DNA from: Selenomonas sp. AB3002
Lineage (GTDB): Bacteria > Bacillota > Negativicutes > Selenomonadales > Selenomonadaceae
NCBI RefSeq assembly: GCF_000702545.1
Contig: NZ_JNIO01000008.1
Location: 682,001-746,000, forward strand
Length of the DNA stretch: 64,000 nt
Direction: 5' to 3'
Part shown: piece by piece, positions 25,275 through 34,296 of the stretch
How positions within the stretch are numbered: the first letter of the stretch is position 1
How the letters are laid out: each line of letters opens with the position of its first letter
Position numbers and translations under genes: made by a program
Notes under the pieces: model-generated
Database searches by the model: none
Seen by the model: only the letters and a program-made list of their open reading frames with translations
What the model was told of the DNA's origin: nothing

Positions 25275-25883
25275 TCACGCCTTGCGCTTCACGAAATTGC
25301 GCAATATCTGCAGGCCAGTCCTGCCAGACTTCTCCGGGTGGAACTGGGTAGCCTCCACCTTGCCCTGCTTCACAGAAGCTGTAAGCTCGCTGCCATAGTT
25401 GGTGATTGCTGTCACCACCTCAGCATCTTCCGGCACAGCATGGTAACTGTGAACGAAGTAAACATAGCTGTTGGCAGGCAATTCATCATACAAATCCGTG
25501 TTCTTTTCCTCAGCCAGTGCATTCCAGCCCATGTGAGGCACCTTCAGTCCCGGAGCCTCGATCTTCTTTACATGGCCTTTGATAATCCCCAGCCCCGGCA
25601 CCCCGGGGCTTTCCTCGCTGTCCTCGAAGAGGATCTGCAGCCCTACGCAGATGCCCAGCAAAGGAACACCCGCACTGATCCTTTCCTTAATAATTGGAAT
25701 GAGGCCGGAACGGTTCAAATCCTTCATGCAATCCCCGAAGGCGCCCACTCCCGGCAGCACTATTTTCTCCGCATGGCGGATCACCGCCTCGTCGCTGGTG
25801 ATTTCTGCTTCTGCCCCTGCAGCCAGCAGTGCCTTGTGGACGCTGAAGAGGTTACCCACACCGTAGTCAACTATTGCTATCAT
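25275..25883 (-). CDS. hisH: HisH, glutamine amidotransferase subunit of IGP synthase
   Basis: 202 residues, class I amidotransferase. The catalytic triad shows as the Cys in LLGICVGLQ, and the His and Glu in ATQFHPEKSG. It supplies ammonia to HisF. ATG overlaps the hisB stop (TAATG). Confidence 0.96.
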   Translation of the reverse strand: MIAIVDYGVGNLFSVHKALLAAGAEAEITSDEAVIRHAEKIVLPGVGAFGDCMKDLNRSGLIPIIKERISAGVPLLGICVGLQILFEDSEESPGVPGLGIIKGHVKKIEAPGLKVPHMGWNALAEEKNTDLYDELPANSYVYFVHSYHAVPEDAEVVTAITNYGSELTASVKQGKVEATQFHPEKSGRTGLQILRNFVKRKA

Positions 25884-26485
25884 TATAAGCTCCCTTTCGT
25901 CGAAGGCACACCCTGCACCCGGGGGTCTATGGACACGGCCTCCCGGAGGGCATGGCCCAGAGCCTTGAAGATGGCTTCCACCTTGTGGTGGGAATTGGTG
26001 CCATAGAGCACCTTCACATGCAGGGTCAGCCCTGCATTCACCGCCAAAGCCCGCAGGAATTCCTCTGTCAGTTCCGTATCATAGCCGCCGATCATGGGGG
26101 CCATTTCGCCACCATCGTAAACCAGGAACGGCCTGCCGCTGATATCCAGGGACACAAAGGCCAGCGCCTCGTCCATGGGCAGGTAGAAGGTGCCGTAACG
26201 CCTGATGCCGCGCTTGTCGCCCAAAGCTTTCTTCAGTGCCTGCCCAAGGGTAATGCCAATATCCTCTATGCTGTGGTGACCATCAACCTCCAGGTCCCCA
26301 TCACAGCGCACCTCCAAATCAAAGAGGCCGTGAGCCTGGAAGAGATTCAGCATGTGGTCAAAGAAGCCAATACCCGTATCTATGCAGCCCTCGCCCTTGC
26401 CGTCCAGATTCAATGAAACCTTGACGGAAGTCTCCGCCGTATCGCGGGCCACTTCTGCCTGACGCTTATTCATCGATTCGCTCAT
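25883..26485 (-). CDS. hisB: HisB, imidazoleglycerol-phosphate dehydratase
   Basis: 200 residues, the monofunctional dehydratase without a phosphatase half. Metal-binding motifs are GFFDHMLNLF, DGHHSIEDIGI and NSHHKVEAIFKALGHALREA. The first ATG overlaps the hisD stop (ATGA); an internal ATG four codons later is also possible. The histidinol-phosphatase must be encoded elsewhere; the HD protein at 28.5 kb is not an obvious candidate. Confidence 0.96.
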   Translation of the reverse strand: MSESMNKRQAEVARDTAETSVKVSLNLDGKGEGCIDTGIGFFDHMLNLFQAHGLFDLEVRCDGDLEVDGHHSIEDIGITLGQALKKALGDKRGIRRYGTFYLPMDEALAFVSLDISGRPFLVYDGGEMAPMIGGYDTELTEEFLRALAVNAGLTLHVKVLYGTNSHHKVEAIFKALGHALREAVSIDPRVQGVPSTKGSL

Positions 26486-27828
26486 TGCTTCTCCTCCCGG
26501 CGCAGCCTGATGGCATTGGCATGGGCATCAAGCCCTTCCGTCTCTGCAAGTCGTATGATGTCTTCGCTGACTGCCTGCAGGGCGGGCTGGGTGTAGGAAA
26601 TAAGGCTCATGCGCTTCATGAAGGTTTCCACATTCAGCACGGAGTAATAACGGGCCGTGCCTCCCGTAGGCAGCACATGGTTCGGTCCCGCAAAGTAGTC
26701 ACCCAGCGGCTCCGGAGAATAAGCTCCCAGGAACACCGCCCCTGCATGGCGCACATAAGGCAGCAACTGGAAGGGCTGCTCCGTCAGGAGCTCCATGTGC
26801 TCAGGCGCAGAGACATTGGCAAAGCTGACAGCCTGAAGCATATCTTCAGCAATGACAATGAGGCCGTTGCGTTCAAGGGAAGCCCGGGCAATCTCCTGCC
26901 TGGGCAGCTGCTGCAGCTGTTTCTCCGCCTCTGCCGCCACCTTCTCAGCCAGTGATTCATCATCAGTGATGACAATGCTGGAGGCCAGGGGGTCATGCTC
27001 CGCCTGGCTCAGCATATCTGCCGCCGTATAGCGCGGGTCGGCGCTCTTGTCTGCCACAATGAGGATTTCGCTGGGACCTGCCAGCATATCAATATCCACA
27101 TGGCCGTAGACTTCCTTCTTGGCCAGGGTAACGAAGATATTGCCAGGGCCCGTGATTTTATCCACACGGGGAATGGTATTTGTACCAAAGGCCATGGCCG
27201 CAATGGCCTGGGCGCCGCCAATCTTGTAAATCTTGCTGACTCCTGCCAGCCTGGCAGCCACCAGCACATAGGGATTGATTTCCCCGTTCTTGGGCGGCAC
27301 CATCATGATTATTTCCCCCACCCCTGCTACGGAGGCGGGAACTGCGTTCATAAGCACAGAGGAAGGATAAGCTGCCGTGCCCCCCGGCACGTAGATGCCC
27401 ACCCTGTCCAAGGGAATCAGGGACTGGCCCAGGATAGAGCCCTGCTCCCTGTAAGTCATCCAGGAATTCGGCTTCTGCTCCTCATGATAGCGGCGCACAT
27501 TGGCAGCAGCCTTCTTCAGGGATTCTACCACCTGAGGGTCTGCAGCCTTTTCTGCTGCTGCAAACTCTGCCTCCGTCACCAGGAAATCTTCCGGCGTAAG
27601 TTCCACCCTGTCGATAAGCTTGGTATAGCGGATAACCGCCTCATCCCCCTCGCGGCGCACATCGCCAACAATGCGGCGCACCAGCTCGGCAGCGGAAAGG
27701 TCCTCTCCAAAGAGCTGCTTATTGCCCTCCCGGATCTTGGGGCTCAGCTCCACCTCATCGAAGGCCTTCTTCTTCAGCATGGCCTCGATGGCGGCCGCTC
27801 CCAGTTCTTTTGCCCTGACTATCTTCAT
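26482..27828 (-). CDS. hisD: HisD, histidinol dehydrogenase
   Basis: 448 residues, zinc- and NAD-dependent, catalysing the last two steps to histidine. Typical stretches are YVPGGTAAYPSSVLMNAVPA, KITGPGNIFVTLAK, AGPSEILIVAD, LSQAEHDP and GPNHVLPTGGTARY. Its ATG overlaps the hisG stop (ATGA). Confidence 0.97.
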   Translation of the reverse strand: MKIVRAKELGAAAIEAMLKKKAFDEVELSPKIREGNKQLFGEDLSAAELVRRIVGDVRREGDEAVIRYTKLIDRVELTPEDFLVTEAEFAAAEKAADPQVVESLKKAAANVRRYHEEQKPNSWMTYREQGSILGQSLIPLDRVGIYVPGGTAAYPSSVLMNAVPASVAGVGEIIMMVPPKNGEINPYVLVAARLAGVSKIYKIGGAQAIAAMAFGTNTIPRVDKITGPGNIFVTLAKKEVYGHVDIDMLAGPSEILIVADKSADPRYTAADMLSQAEHDPLASSIVITDDESLAEKVAAEAEKQLQQLPRQEIARASLERNGLIVIAEDMLQAVSFANVSAPEHMELLTEQPFQLLPYVRHAGAVFLGAYSPEPLGDYFAGPNHVLPTGGTARYYSVLNVETFMKRMSLISYTQPALQAVSEDIIRLAETEGLDAHANAIRLRREEKQ

Positions 27829-28493
27829 TTGCCTGCCTCCCCTGCTGCCATGACTTTCTTCAGTTCCTCCACCAAGGTGTGGATGCGCTGGAATTTCAGC
27901 TTGAAGCTCACCCTGTTGGCAATGAGACGGGCTGTAGCGTCCATGATATAGGCGATTTCCTCCAGATCATTTTCCTTCAGAGTGGTTCCCGTCTCCACGA
28001 TATCCACGATGCTCTCAGACAGCCCCACAATAGGACCCAGCTCGATGGAGCCGTTGAGCTTGATATACTCCATCTGCATGCCGTGGCGGGTGAAGAACAT
28101 CTCGGCAATATGGGGAAACTTGGTAGCCACGCGGGTCTGGGCGTAGTCCGTCAGCCGCTCCCGCTTTTCCTTGCGGGGCACCGCCATCATCACATGGCAT
28201 TTGCCAAAGCCAAGGTCAAGGAGCTCATAGACGTCCTTGCCGGATTCCACCAGCACATCCTTGCCAATGACCCCCAAATCCGCTGCTCCGTACTCTACAT
28301 AGGTGGGCACATCAGCCGTCTTGGTGATGATGAAGCGAATCTTCTTTTCTTCATTAGTGATGACCAGTTTCCTGGATTTATCCGAAAGGCCCTCTGCCGT
28401 GTAGCCGATCTTCTCCAGCAGCTCTGCCGACAGGGAAAAGAGTTTTCCCTTGGGCAGGGCAATGGTCAAATAATCCTTGCTCTTTGCCAGCAT
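27825..28493 (-). CDS. hisG: HisG, ATP phosphoribosyltransferase (short form)
   Basis: 222 residues, the short HisG that lacks the regulatory ACT-like domain and needs HisZ. It has LTIALPKGKLFSL at the start, VIGKDVLVE, and near the C-terminus DIVETGTTLKENDL, the PRPP-binding loop. ATG 28493 follows GGGAGG; the open frame begins seven codons earlier without a ribosome site. The gene follows the HD protein by 18 bases. Confidence 0.95.
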   Translation of the reverse strand: MLAKSKDYLTIALPKGKLFSLSAELLEKIGYTAEGLSDKSRKLVITNEEKKIRFIITKTADVPTYVEYGAADLGVIGKDVLVESGKDVYELLDLGFGKCHVMMAVPRKEKRERLTDYAQTRVATKFPHIAEMFFTRHGMQMEYIKLNGSIELGPIVGLSESIVDIVETGTTLKENDLEEIAYIMDATARLIANRVSFKLKFQRIHTLVEELKKVMAAGEAGK

Positions 28494-28510
28494 CAAATTC
28501 CTCCCATATA

Positions 28511-29062
28511 TCAATTCAGGGCATCTGCCCGTCTCAGTATCTTCAATTCCTCAGGGTCTTCCTGAGCTTCAGGGGCATGATGGAGCCTTACAAGCTCTGC
28601 CTCCCTCTGAAAGCCCAATGCTTTCAGCTTCTCTGCCCCAATTTCTGCATGACAGCGGTAGACATAAAGGGCCAGCCCCGGCCTCTGCCAGAAATGCTCT
28701 GCCTGACAACATTCCAGCTGCCGCCTCAAAGCAGACGGCAGGAGCTTCTCTGCCAGCACTCCAAAAACCTTGCCCCAGATATCCATCGTGCCTTTCACCC
28801 TGCCCACATCATGCAGCAGGCAGCACCGCAGGAGAAATTCCCTGTCAATCTTAGGCTCTTTCTCTGCCATTGCCAGCGCCGTATGCGCCACATTCAGCAC
28901 ATGACACTGGTCAGCCGGATGCATGGCCAGGAACAAGGGCCGTGCCTTCTCTGGCAGATGGGCTTCCATAAAAGCTATATCCTCTGCCGTCACCTTTGCG
29001 CTGATGGCCCGCAGGAACTGCCCCACCCGGCCCAGGTTTTTCTTCTCCCTCATCTTCATCAT
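28511..29062 (-). CDS. HD-domain phosphohydrolase-like protein within the his operon
   Basis: 183 residues. The HD metal motif is seen as MHPADQCHVLNVAHTALA (His), then CLLHDVGRVKG (His-Asp), with a later His in YRCHAEIGA and LHHAPEA. This resembles the HD-type metal phosphohydrolases of the HDIG group, whose substrates vary. It is placed between hisZ and hisG, eight bases after the hisZ stop. A histidine-pathway role, for example as a missing phosphatase, is a guess; co-transcription is well supported. Confidence 0.8.
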   Translation of the reverse strand: MMKMREKKNLGRVGQFLRAISAKVTAEDIAFMEAHLPEKARPLFLAMHPADQCHVLNVAHTALAMAEKEPKIDREFLLRCCLLHDVGRVKGTMDIWGKVFGVLAEKLLPSALRRQLECCQAEHFWQRPGLALYVYRCHAEIGAEKLKALGFQREAELVRLHHAPEAQEDPEELKILRRADALN

Positions 29063-29070
29063 GCCATCTC

Positions 29071-30249
29071 TTAAGAAATAAACAGCAAATCCTTATAACC
29101 ACGCCCTTGCTGCATGGCCTCTGCCTCCTGCTCCGTACCTGGAGAAGCAGACAGCTCTGCCACCTTGCCCTGCTGGCGCAGTTCCAAAGCCTTCTTCACG
29201 GCCTGCTCCAGCTTGCTGGGAGCATACCCCACATACACATCCTTGGGAGTTTCCGGCAGGCCGTCCCCCCGGCGTTCCAGAGCCAAAAGCACACGCTCTA
29301 TACCTAAGGCAAAGCCCGTAGCAGGACAGGGATTGCCGAAATCTGCCAGCAGATTGTCATAGCGGCCGCCACCGCAGAGGGGGAAGCCCAGCTCCGGGGT
29401 ATAGGCCTCAAAGACCATGCCCGTGTAATAGCTGAAGTCACGGATAATCCCCAGGTCAAACTGCACATAGTCAGCCACCTGATAAGCCTCCAGCAGGTGA
29501 TAAATCTCTGTCAGGTTATCCAAAGCCCGGCGGCTTCTGGCGTTCAGGGCCATTTCCCGGGCCTGTTCCAGCATTTCCGGCCCGCCGTTCAGCAGGGGCA
29601 GGGATTTCAAAGCCTTTTTGGCGCTGTCGCTTAGCTGCAGGTCATCCACCAAAGTCTCCAGCAGCACCAGGTCATGCTTCTCCATGGCCTCCTTCAAGGC
29701 CTCGCAGTCTTTTTCTGCCAGCTGGTACTGCTCCATGACCCCGCTGACGAATTCCACCTGCCCCAGGCAGACCTTGAAATCCGTAATCCCTGCCGAGAGC
29801 ACGCTGCGCACCGCCAGGGCAATGACCTCAGCATCTGCCGCCGCACTGCCGCTGCCCATGAGCTCCACGCCAGCCTGATAGAATTCGCACTGCCTGCCCG
29901 TCTGGGACTGCTCATAGCGGAAGACGCTGCTGATATAAGAGCACCGCAGAGGCAGCTCCCGCCCCTGCAGGCGGCTGCCCATCAGACGGGCGATGGGCGT
30001 AGTCATTTCATGACGCAGAGCCATGATGCGGTTGTCCTTGCTGAAGAGCTTGTAAAGGTGCGGCTCCAAAGTGCGGCTGCTGCCCTTTGTCAGAGTCTCC
30101 AAATACTCTATGGTGGGAGTCACCACCTCATCATAACCCCAGCTGCCGAAGAGCCTGGCCAGCTTCGTCTCAATGATCCGCTTCTCCGTGGCTTCCGTAG
30201 GCAAGAAATCCCGGGTGCCATAAGGTATCTCAAGTATCTTCTTCTCCAA
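29071..30249 (-). CDS. hisZ: HisZ, ATP phosphoribosyltransferase regulatory subunit
   Basis: 392 residues related to class II HisRS but without aminoacylation function; it allosterically controls HisG. It has YGTRDFLPTEA, PLRCSYISSVFRYEQSQTGR (class II motif 2 region, length-limited), and GGGRYDNLLADFG (motif 3 region). The start codon is TTG behind GGGGG with normal spacing. It is the first gene after the his promoter, and its leader holds a palindrome and a long inverted repeat. Confidence 0.93.
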   Translation of the reverse strand: MEKKILEIPYGTRDFLPTEATEKRIIETKLARLFGSWGYDEVVTPTIEYLETLTKGSSRTLEPHLYKLFSKDNRIMALRHEMTTPIARLMGSRLQGRELPLRCSYISSVFRYEQSQTGRQCEFYQAGVELMGSGSAAADAEVIALAVRSVLSAGITDFKVCLGQVEFVSGVMEQYQLAEKDCEALKEAMEKHDLVLLETLVDDLQLSDSAKKALKSLPLLNGGPEMLEQAREMALNARSRRALDNLTEIYHLLEAYQVADYVQFDLGIIRDFSYYTGMVFEAYTPELGFPLCGGGRYDNLLADFGNPCPATGFALGIERVLLALERRGDGLPETPKDVYVGYAPSKLEQAVKKALELRQQGKVAELSASPGTEQEAEAMQQGRGYKDLLFIS

Positions 30250-30337
30250 ATCAAATCCCCCTGTCCCATGACATTAATTTTCTATACTCGCGTTCGGTGA
30301 ATTTTACCAAAACGGGTTAGTTTGCGGACGCTGTATA

Positions 30338-30386
30338 TACGGATCCGTAAATATTTGTCTGCGCTTCGCTTGTCAAATATTAACGG
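30338..30386. promoter_or_regulatory. his operon promoter with palindrome and long inverted repeat (HisR operator candidates)
   Basis: Minus-strand promoter: TTGACA (30371-30376), 17-base spacer, TATTTA (30348-30353). A perfect 12-base palindrome, TACGGATCCGTA (30338-30349), overlaps the -10 end. A 13-base inverted repeat with one mismatch (CCGTAAATATTTG at 30345-30357, CAAATATTAACGG at 30374-30386) spans the whole promoter. Such symmetry suits a dimeric repressor, and the adjacent YerC-like regulator is the natural candidate. No T run, so it is not a terminator. Confidence 0.55.
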
Positions 30387-30398
30387 TCTCCAGTATGA

Positions 30399-30698
30399 TC
30401 AATCCTGCCGGGGCTTCAGTCTCTCCAGCACGATATTGTAGCCGTCAGCCCCGTAGTTCAGGCAGCGCTTCACCCGGCTGATGGTAGCCGTACTGGCCCC
30501 AGTGCGCTCCACGATATCTTCATAAGTGTGCCCTTCCCGGAGCATGCGGGCCACCTCCAGCCTCTGGGACATGGCCTTCAGCTCGCTGATGGTGCAGATA
30601 TCCTCAAAGAACTGGTAGCATTCCTCCTGGCTATGCAAAGCCAGCACAGCATCGCAAAGCTGGTCAGTCAGGTCATCCTTCAGCTTGCTGTTGATCAT
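30399..30698 (-). CDS. YerC/YecD family TrpR-related regulator (HisR-like)
   Basis: 99 residues with a Trp-repressor-like fold. ECYQFFEDICTISELKAMSQ precedes the HTH in EDIVERTGASTATISRVKR, and the tail is CLNYGADGYNIVLERL. Members of this family have been described as histidine-responsive repressors (HisR) in Firmicutes. It is directly upstream of hisZ on the same strand with palindromic DNA between. It is divergent to mnmA, and a TATAAT box stands upstream. The histidine link is strong by context, not proven. Confidence 0.9.
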   Translation of the reverse strand: MINSKLKDDLTDQLCDAVLALHSQEECYQFFEDICTISELKAMSQRLEVARMLREGHTYEDIVERTGASTATISRVKRCLNYGADGYNIVLERLKPRQD

Positions 30699-30851
30699 AG
30701 AAATTCACCTTTTCTTTCCGTCTTTATTCCTTTAGTATGTGAAATTTTCTCTATTATAGCACAGCTGTATGCAGAATAAAAGCCTTATGTAAAAATTTCG
30801 CCCCATAAATATGTTATCTTGTAAAGTTTTGTAAACCAGCTTGATGTTTTC

Positions 30852-30880
30852 TTTCCACTCACCCATCAATATGCTATACT
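30852..30880 (+). promoter_or_regulatory. mnmA promoter
   Basis: TTTCCA (30852-30857), 17-base spacer, TATACT (30875-30880) with an extended TG, 28 bases before the start codon. Confidence 0.55.
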
Positions 30881-30908
30881 TTTCTCATAAGAAAGCGAGG
30901 ACATATTT

Positions 30909-32009
30909 ATGGAAAATAAAAATAAAACCGCCCTGATTGCCATGAGCGGTGGGGTGGACAGTTCGGTCACTGCCTACCTGATGAAAGAGGCCGGCTTTGA
31001 CTGCATGGGAGCCAATATGAGGCTTTACCACAATGAGGATATCGGGCTTTCCATCTTCAAGACCTGCTGCACCCAGTCGGATATCGACGATGCTGCCAGC
31101 GTAGCCCAGAGGCTGGGCATGCCCTTTGAGGTGAAAGACTTCACCTCAGACTTCAAGCGGGAAGTCATCGACAAATTCATCCGCACCTACGAGGAAGGCG
31201 GCACTCCCAACCCCTGCATCGACTGCAACCGCTGCTTGAAATTCCGCCGCCTCATGGACTTTGCCAAAGAAAAAGGCATGGAGTATGTGGCCACAGGCCA
31301 CTATGCCAGGGTGGAGGAAAAAGACGGCCGTTTCCTGTTGCGAAAAGCCAAAGACCTCAGCAAGGACCAGACCTATGTGCTCTATACGCTGACCCAGGAG
31401 GAACTTTCACATGTGAAATTCCCCCTGGGAGAAATGGAAAGCAAGGAGGAAACCCGGCAACTGGCCGAAAAGCTGGGGCTGATAAATGCACACAAGCGGG
31501 AGAGCCAGGACATCTGCTTCGTGCCTGACGGTGACTATGTGGGCTTCATGGAAAAGTATCAGGGCAAGAAGTATCAGCCCGGTGCTTTCCTTGATTTGCA
31601 TGGCCAAACCATCGGACAGCACCGTGGGGCCGTCCACTACACTCTGGGCCAGCGCAAGGGCCTGGGACTGGCCTTAGGTGAGCCTGTCTACGTCTGCGCC
31701 AAGGATATGGCAAAGAACACCGTCACCGTAGGACCTGAAGCCGCCCTTTTCCACCGGGAACTCATCGCAGGAGATATGAACTGGATCTACCTTACTGAGC
31801 TGAAGGAGCCGCTGGAAGTGCTGGCCAAAACCCGCTACAACCAGAAGGAACAGCCTGCCACCATCTATCCCGAAGCAAATGGCAAGATCCGCCTTGCCTT
31901 CCGCGACCCCCAGCGGGCTATCACACCGGGACAGGCCGCCGTCCTCTATACGGCTGACGGAGAAGGCTATGTGGTAGGCGGAGGCACCATCGAAAAAGCC
32001 CTCAATTAA
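30909..32009 (+). CDS. mnmA: MnmA, tRNA 2-thiouridylase
   Basis: 366 residues, puts sulfur on U34 of tRNA-Lys, -Glu and -Gln using ATP and a sulfur relay. The PP-loop is IAMSGGVDSSV; the catalytic cysteines are in NPCIDCNR and SQDICFVPDG; TLGQRKGLGLA is the conserved loop near residue 245. Normal length. A hypothetical gene follows. Confidence 0.95.
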   Translation: MENKNKTALIAMSGGVDSSVTAYLMKEAGFDCMGANMRLYHNEDIGLSIFKTCCTQSDIDDAASVAQRLGMPFEVKDFTSDFKREVIDKFIRTYEEGGTPNPCIDCNRCLKFRRLMDFAKEKGMEYVATGHYARVEEKDGRFLLRKAKDLSKDQTYVLYTLTQEELSHVKFPLGEMESKEETRQLAEKLGLINAHKRESQDICFVPDGDYVGFMEKYQGKKYQPGAFLDLHGQTIGQHRGAVHYTLGQRKGLGLALGEPVYVCAKDMAKNTVTVGPEAALFHRELIAGDMNWIYLTELKEPLEVLAKTRYNQKEQPATIYPEANGKIRLAFRDPQRAITPGQAAVLYTADGEGYVVGGGTIEKALN

Positions 32010-32093
32010 AATATCATAAATCCTCTTTTAGGGAGCGCTATCTGGCAGGAAAATCCCCTTCCCTTGGCGAAATCTCCTCTCGAGGTGATGACC

Positions 32094-32648
32094 GTGGAAA
32101 GAGATGCAGTAGAACGCGCCCGTGGGTGCATGACAGCAGCCGGAATGTTTTTCCAACCCGGAGCAGAAGATATTTCTCAAGCTATTGAACTAGGTCTCCG
32201 CACAGAAGAAGACCCGGAAGAAATCTACAAGATATGTGTGGAGCGTGTGACCGCCGACAAGAGCGTCCTGGCCATGGCCTCCCTTATCATCCTCTTCCTG
32301 GTGCGGGACAACCTCCCCATGAAGAAGGCCTGCATGGCCGCCTGGAAGACCGCTGACAAGTTCAAAGACCCCATCATCAAATCCCTGGCAGATGCCCTGA
32401 TCGCTGCTGATACTCCAAAACGCCGGGGGCAGCTGGTGGCAAATTTCCTGAAATCAAGTGACTTGCGTGATAAACTTGGGCTTTCCATCTATCTGAACGT
32501 CATGGAAATGGAAGATACCTTCCATGCCCATATAGCCGAAATCAAAAAGCAGCCGGACATTGAGACCCGCATCATGGCCTCTGCTTTCGCCGGAGCCATT
32601 TACGGGCTGAAAGAAGTTTCTGCTGAAAAAAATAATAGTGCTAAATAA
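32094..32648 (+). CDS. Conserved hypothetical protein
   Basis: A 184-residue, mostly helical soluble protein of unknown family, with the phrases ARGCMTAAGMFFQPGAEDI, LVRDNLPMKKACMAAWKTAD and LRDKLGLSIYLNVMEMED. Start chosen as GTG because GAGGTGATG, a near-perfect Shine-Dalgarno, lies six bases before it; a TTG ten codons earlier is a weaker choice. It follows mnmA by 84 bases and is probably co-transcribed. A strong terminator comes right after. Confidence 0.6.
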   Translation: MERDAVERARGCMTAAGMFFQPGAEDISQAIELGLRTEEDPEEIYKICVERVTADKSVLAMASLIILFLVRDNLPMKKACMAAWKTADKFKDPIIKSLADALIAADTPKRRGQLVANFLKSSDLRDKLGLSIYLNVMEMEDTFHAHIAEIKKQPDIETRIMASAFAGAIYGLKEVSAEKNNSAK

Positions 32649-32667
32649 ATATCCTGAATATATTATC

Positions 32668-32707
32668 CCCATAAGTCAGATCAGCATCTGGCTTATGGGA
32701 TTTTTTT
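32668..32707 (+). terminator. Terminator of the mnmA unit
   Basis: A 14-bp stem (CCCATAAGTCAGAT with its complement, one G-T) with loop CAGC and a run of seven T. Confidence 0.92.
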
Positions 32708-32780
32708 ACATAAGCAGCTTTATCGAAATGTGTATACATGTATTCTTTTAAAGAATCGTGTCCATAACCAAACAATATCA

Positions 32781-32809
32781 TTGCATTTGCCTGACAGGTG
32801 TGCTAGAAT
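32781..32809 (+). promoter_or_regulatory. accC: accC promoter
   Basis: TTGCAT (32781-32786), 17-base spacer, TAGAAT (32804-32809) with an extended TG. The 100-base leader has an imperfect palindrome (AGCAGGTTA with TAATCTGCT) of unknown meaning. Confidence 0.55.
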
Positions 32810-32915
32810 CAATCCCGTGATGCATTTAGTAGCAGGTTATATAATCTGCTGACGTACAATTATCACCTATTACCATCTTACGTTAACAAAAATTGTAAAC
32901 AAGGAGGCAATCCTT

Positions 32916-34286
32916 ATGTTCAAACGTGTCCTTATTGCCAACCGTGGCGAGATTGCCGTACGCATTATACGAGCTTGTCAAGAGCTTGATATTGAAACTG
33001 TAGCTATTTACTCTGAAGCTGATGCCAACGCCCTGCACGTGCAGCTGGCTGATCTGGCCTACAATGTTGGCCCTGCTGATGCTGTGGAAAGCTATCTCAA
33101 TAAAGCCGCCATCCTGCGGGCAGCCCGGGAAACCCAGGCTGATGCCATCCATCCTGGCTATGGCTTCCTCTCCGAAGACGCGGATTTTGCCGAGCAGGTC
33201 ACGGAAGCGGGCATTACCTGGATTGGTCCTATGCCGGAAACCATCCGCCTGGTTGGTGACAAAGATGTGGCCAGGGCTTCCATTGCTCCTTCCGGGATTC
33301 CCATGGCCAAAGGCAGCGACCCTCTCGAGGACAATGAGGAAGCCCTCGCTGCTGCCCGTGAAGTAGGCTACCCAGTCATTCTGAAGCCAGTCTCCGGCGG
33401 CGGCGGCAAGGGTATGTGCGTAGCCCAGTCTGAGGAAGACCTGAAGAACATCCTGGAACTGGTTGATATTACCCAGACAAAATACTACTTTGAGCACTAT
33501 ATTGGCCGTTCCCGCCACATCGAAGTGCAGATTGTTGCTGATAACTACGGCGAAGTCCTGCATCTTGGCGAGCGTGAGTGCTCCCTGCAGCGCCGCAACC
33601 AGAAACTGTTGGAAGAATCTCCTTCTATCGCCCTCACACAGGATATGCGTGACCGGGTAGGCGCTTTGGCGGTAAAGGCTGCCAAAAGCGTGCATTATTC
33701 CAATATTGGCACGGTAGAGTTCCTGCTGGATCTTTCCAATAATGAATTCTACTTCATGGAAATCAATCCCCGCATCCAGGTGGAACACGGCGTCACTGAA
33801 GCTGTAACTGGCATTGACCTGGTGCGTACCCAGATTCGCATTGCTGCAGGCGAGCCGCTGGAATTCACCCAGGAGGATATCACTTTTGCTGGTCATGCCA
33901 TCGAATGCCGCATCAATGCTGAGGACCCGGACAACAACTTCATGCCCTCTCCGGGACAGATCACTTTCCTGCATGAGCCCAGCGGCCCACGGGTGCGTTT
34001 TGACAGCGGCGTAACGGCAGGCCTGGCCATAGAGCCCTATTACGATTCCATGATTGCCAAGCTGGTGGTGCATGGCAGGACCCGTGGCGATGCTATCAAG
34101 ATCATGCAGCGCGCCCTCAATGAATTCCGCATTGAAGGCGTCAAGACCACGGTGGATCTGCACAAGCACATCATGAAAGACATCTGCTTCCGCACTGGCA
34201 ATATAGACACCCAGTTTATCAAAAAACGTCTGCCAGCTTATGAGAACGCCAATAAAAACCAGGATCAAACCAAGTATTTCGCTTGA
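32916..34286 (+). CDS. accC: Biotin carboxylase subunit of acetyl-CoA carboxylase (or a related carboxylase)
   Basis: 456 residues, complete. It has KRVLIANRGEIAVRIIRAC, KPVSGGGGKGMCVAQ, GERECSLQRRNQKLLEESPS, FMEINPRIQVEHGVTE, GHAIECRINAEDP and EPYYDSMIAKLVVHG. AAGGAGG ribosome site. No accB lies beside it, so its carrier protein must be encoded elsewhere; the intact accB in the pxp operon is one possible partner. It has its own promoter and terminator. It is the reference for judging the truncated copy at 9854-10960. Confidence 0.93.
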   Translation: MFKRVLIANRGEIAVRIIRACQELDIETVAIYSEADANALHVQLADLAYNVGPADAVESYLNKAAILRAARETQADAIHPGYGFLSEDADFAEQVTEAGITWIGPMPETIRLVGDKDVARASIAPSGIPMAKGSDPLEDNEEALAAAREVGYPVILKPVSGGGGKGMCVAQSEEDLKNILELVDITQTKYYFEHYIGRSRHIEVQIVADNYGEVLHLGERECSLQRRNQKLLEESPSIALTQDMRDRVGALAVKAAKSVHYSNIGTVEFLLDLSNNEFYFMEINPRIQVEHGVTEAVTGIDLVRTQIRIAAGEPLEFTQEDITFAGHAIECRINAEDPDNNFMPSPGQITFLHEPSGPRVRFDSGVTAGLAIEPYYDSMIAKLVVHGRTRGDAIKIMQRALNEFRIEGVKTTVDLHKHIMKDICFRTGNIDTQFIKKRLPAYENANKNQDQTKYFA

Positions 34287-34296
34287 AATCATAAAC

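Noticed and set aside
30338-30386. Reading the hisZ upstream inverted repeat as a terminator of the YerC gene
   Set aside because: No T run follows on the minus strand, and a consensus promoter lies inside it.
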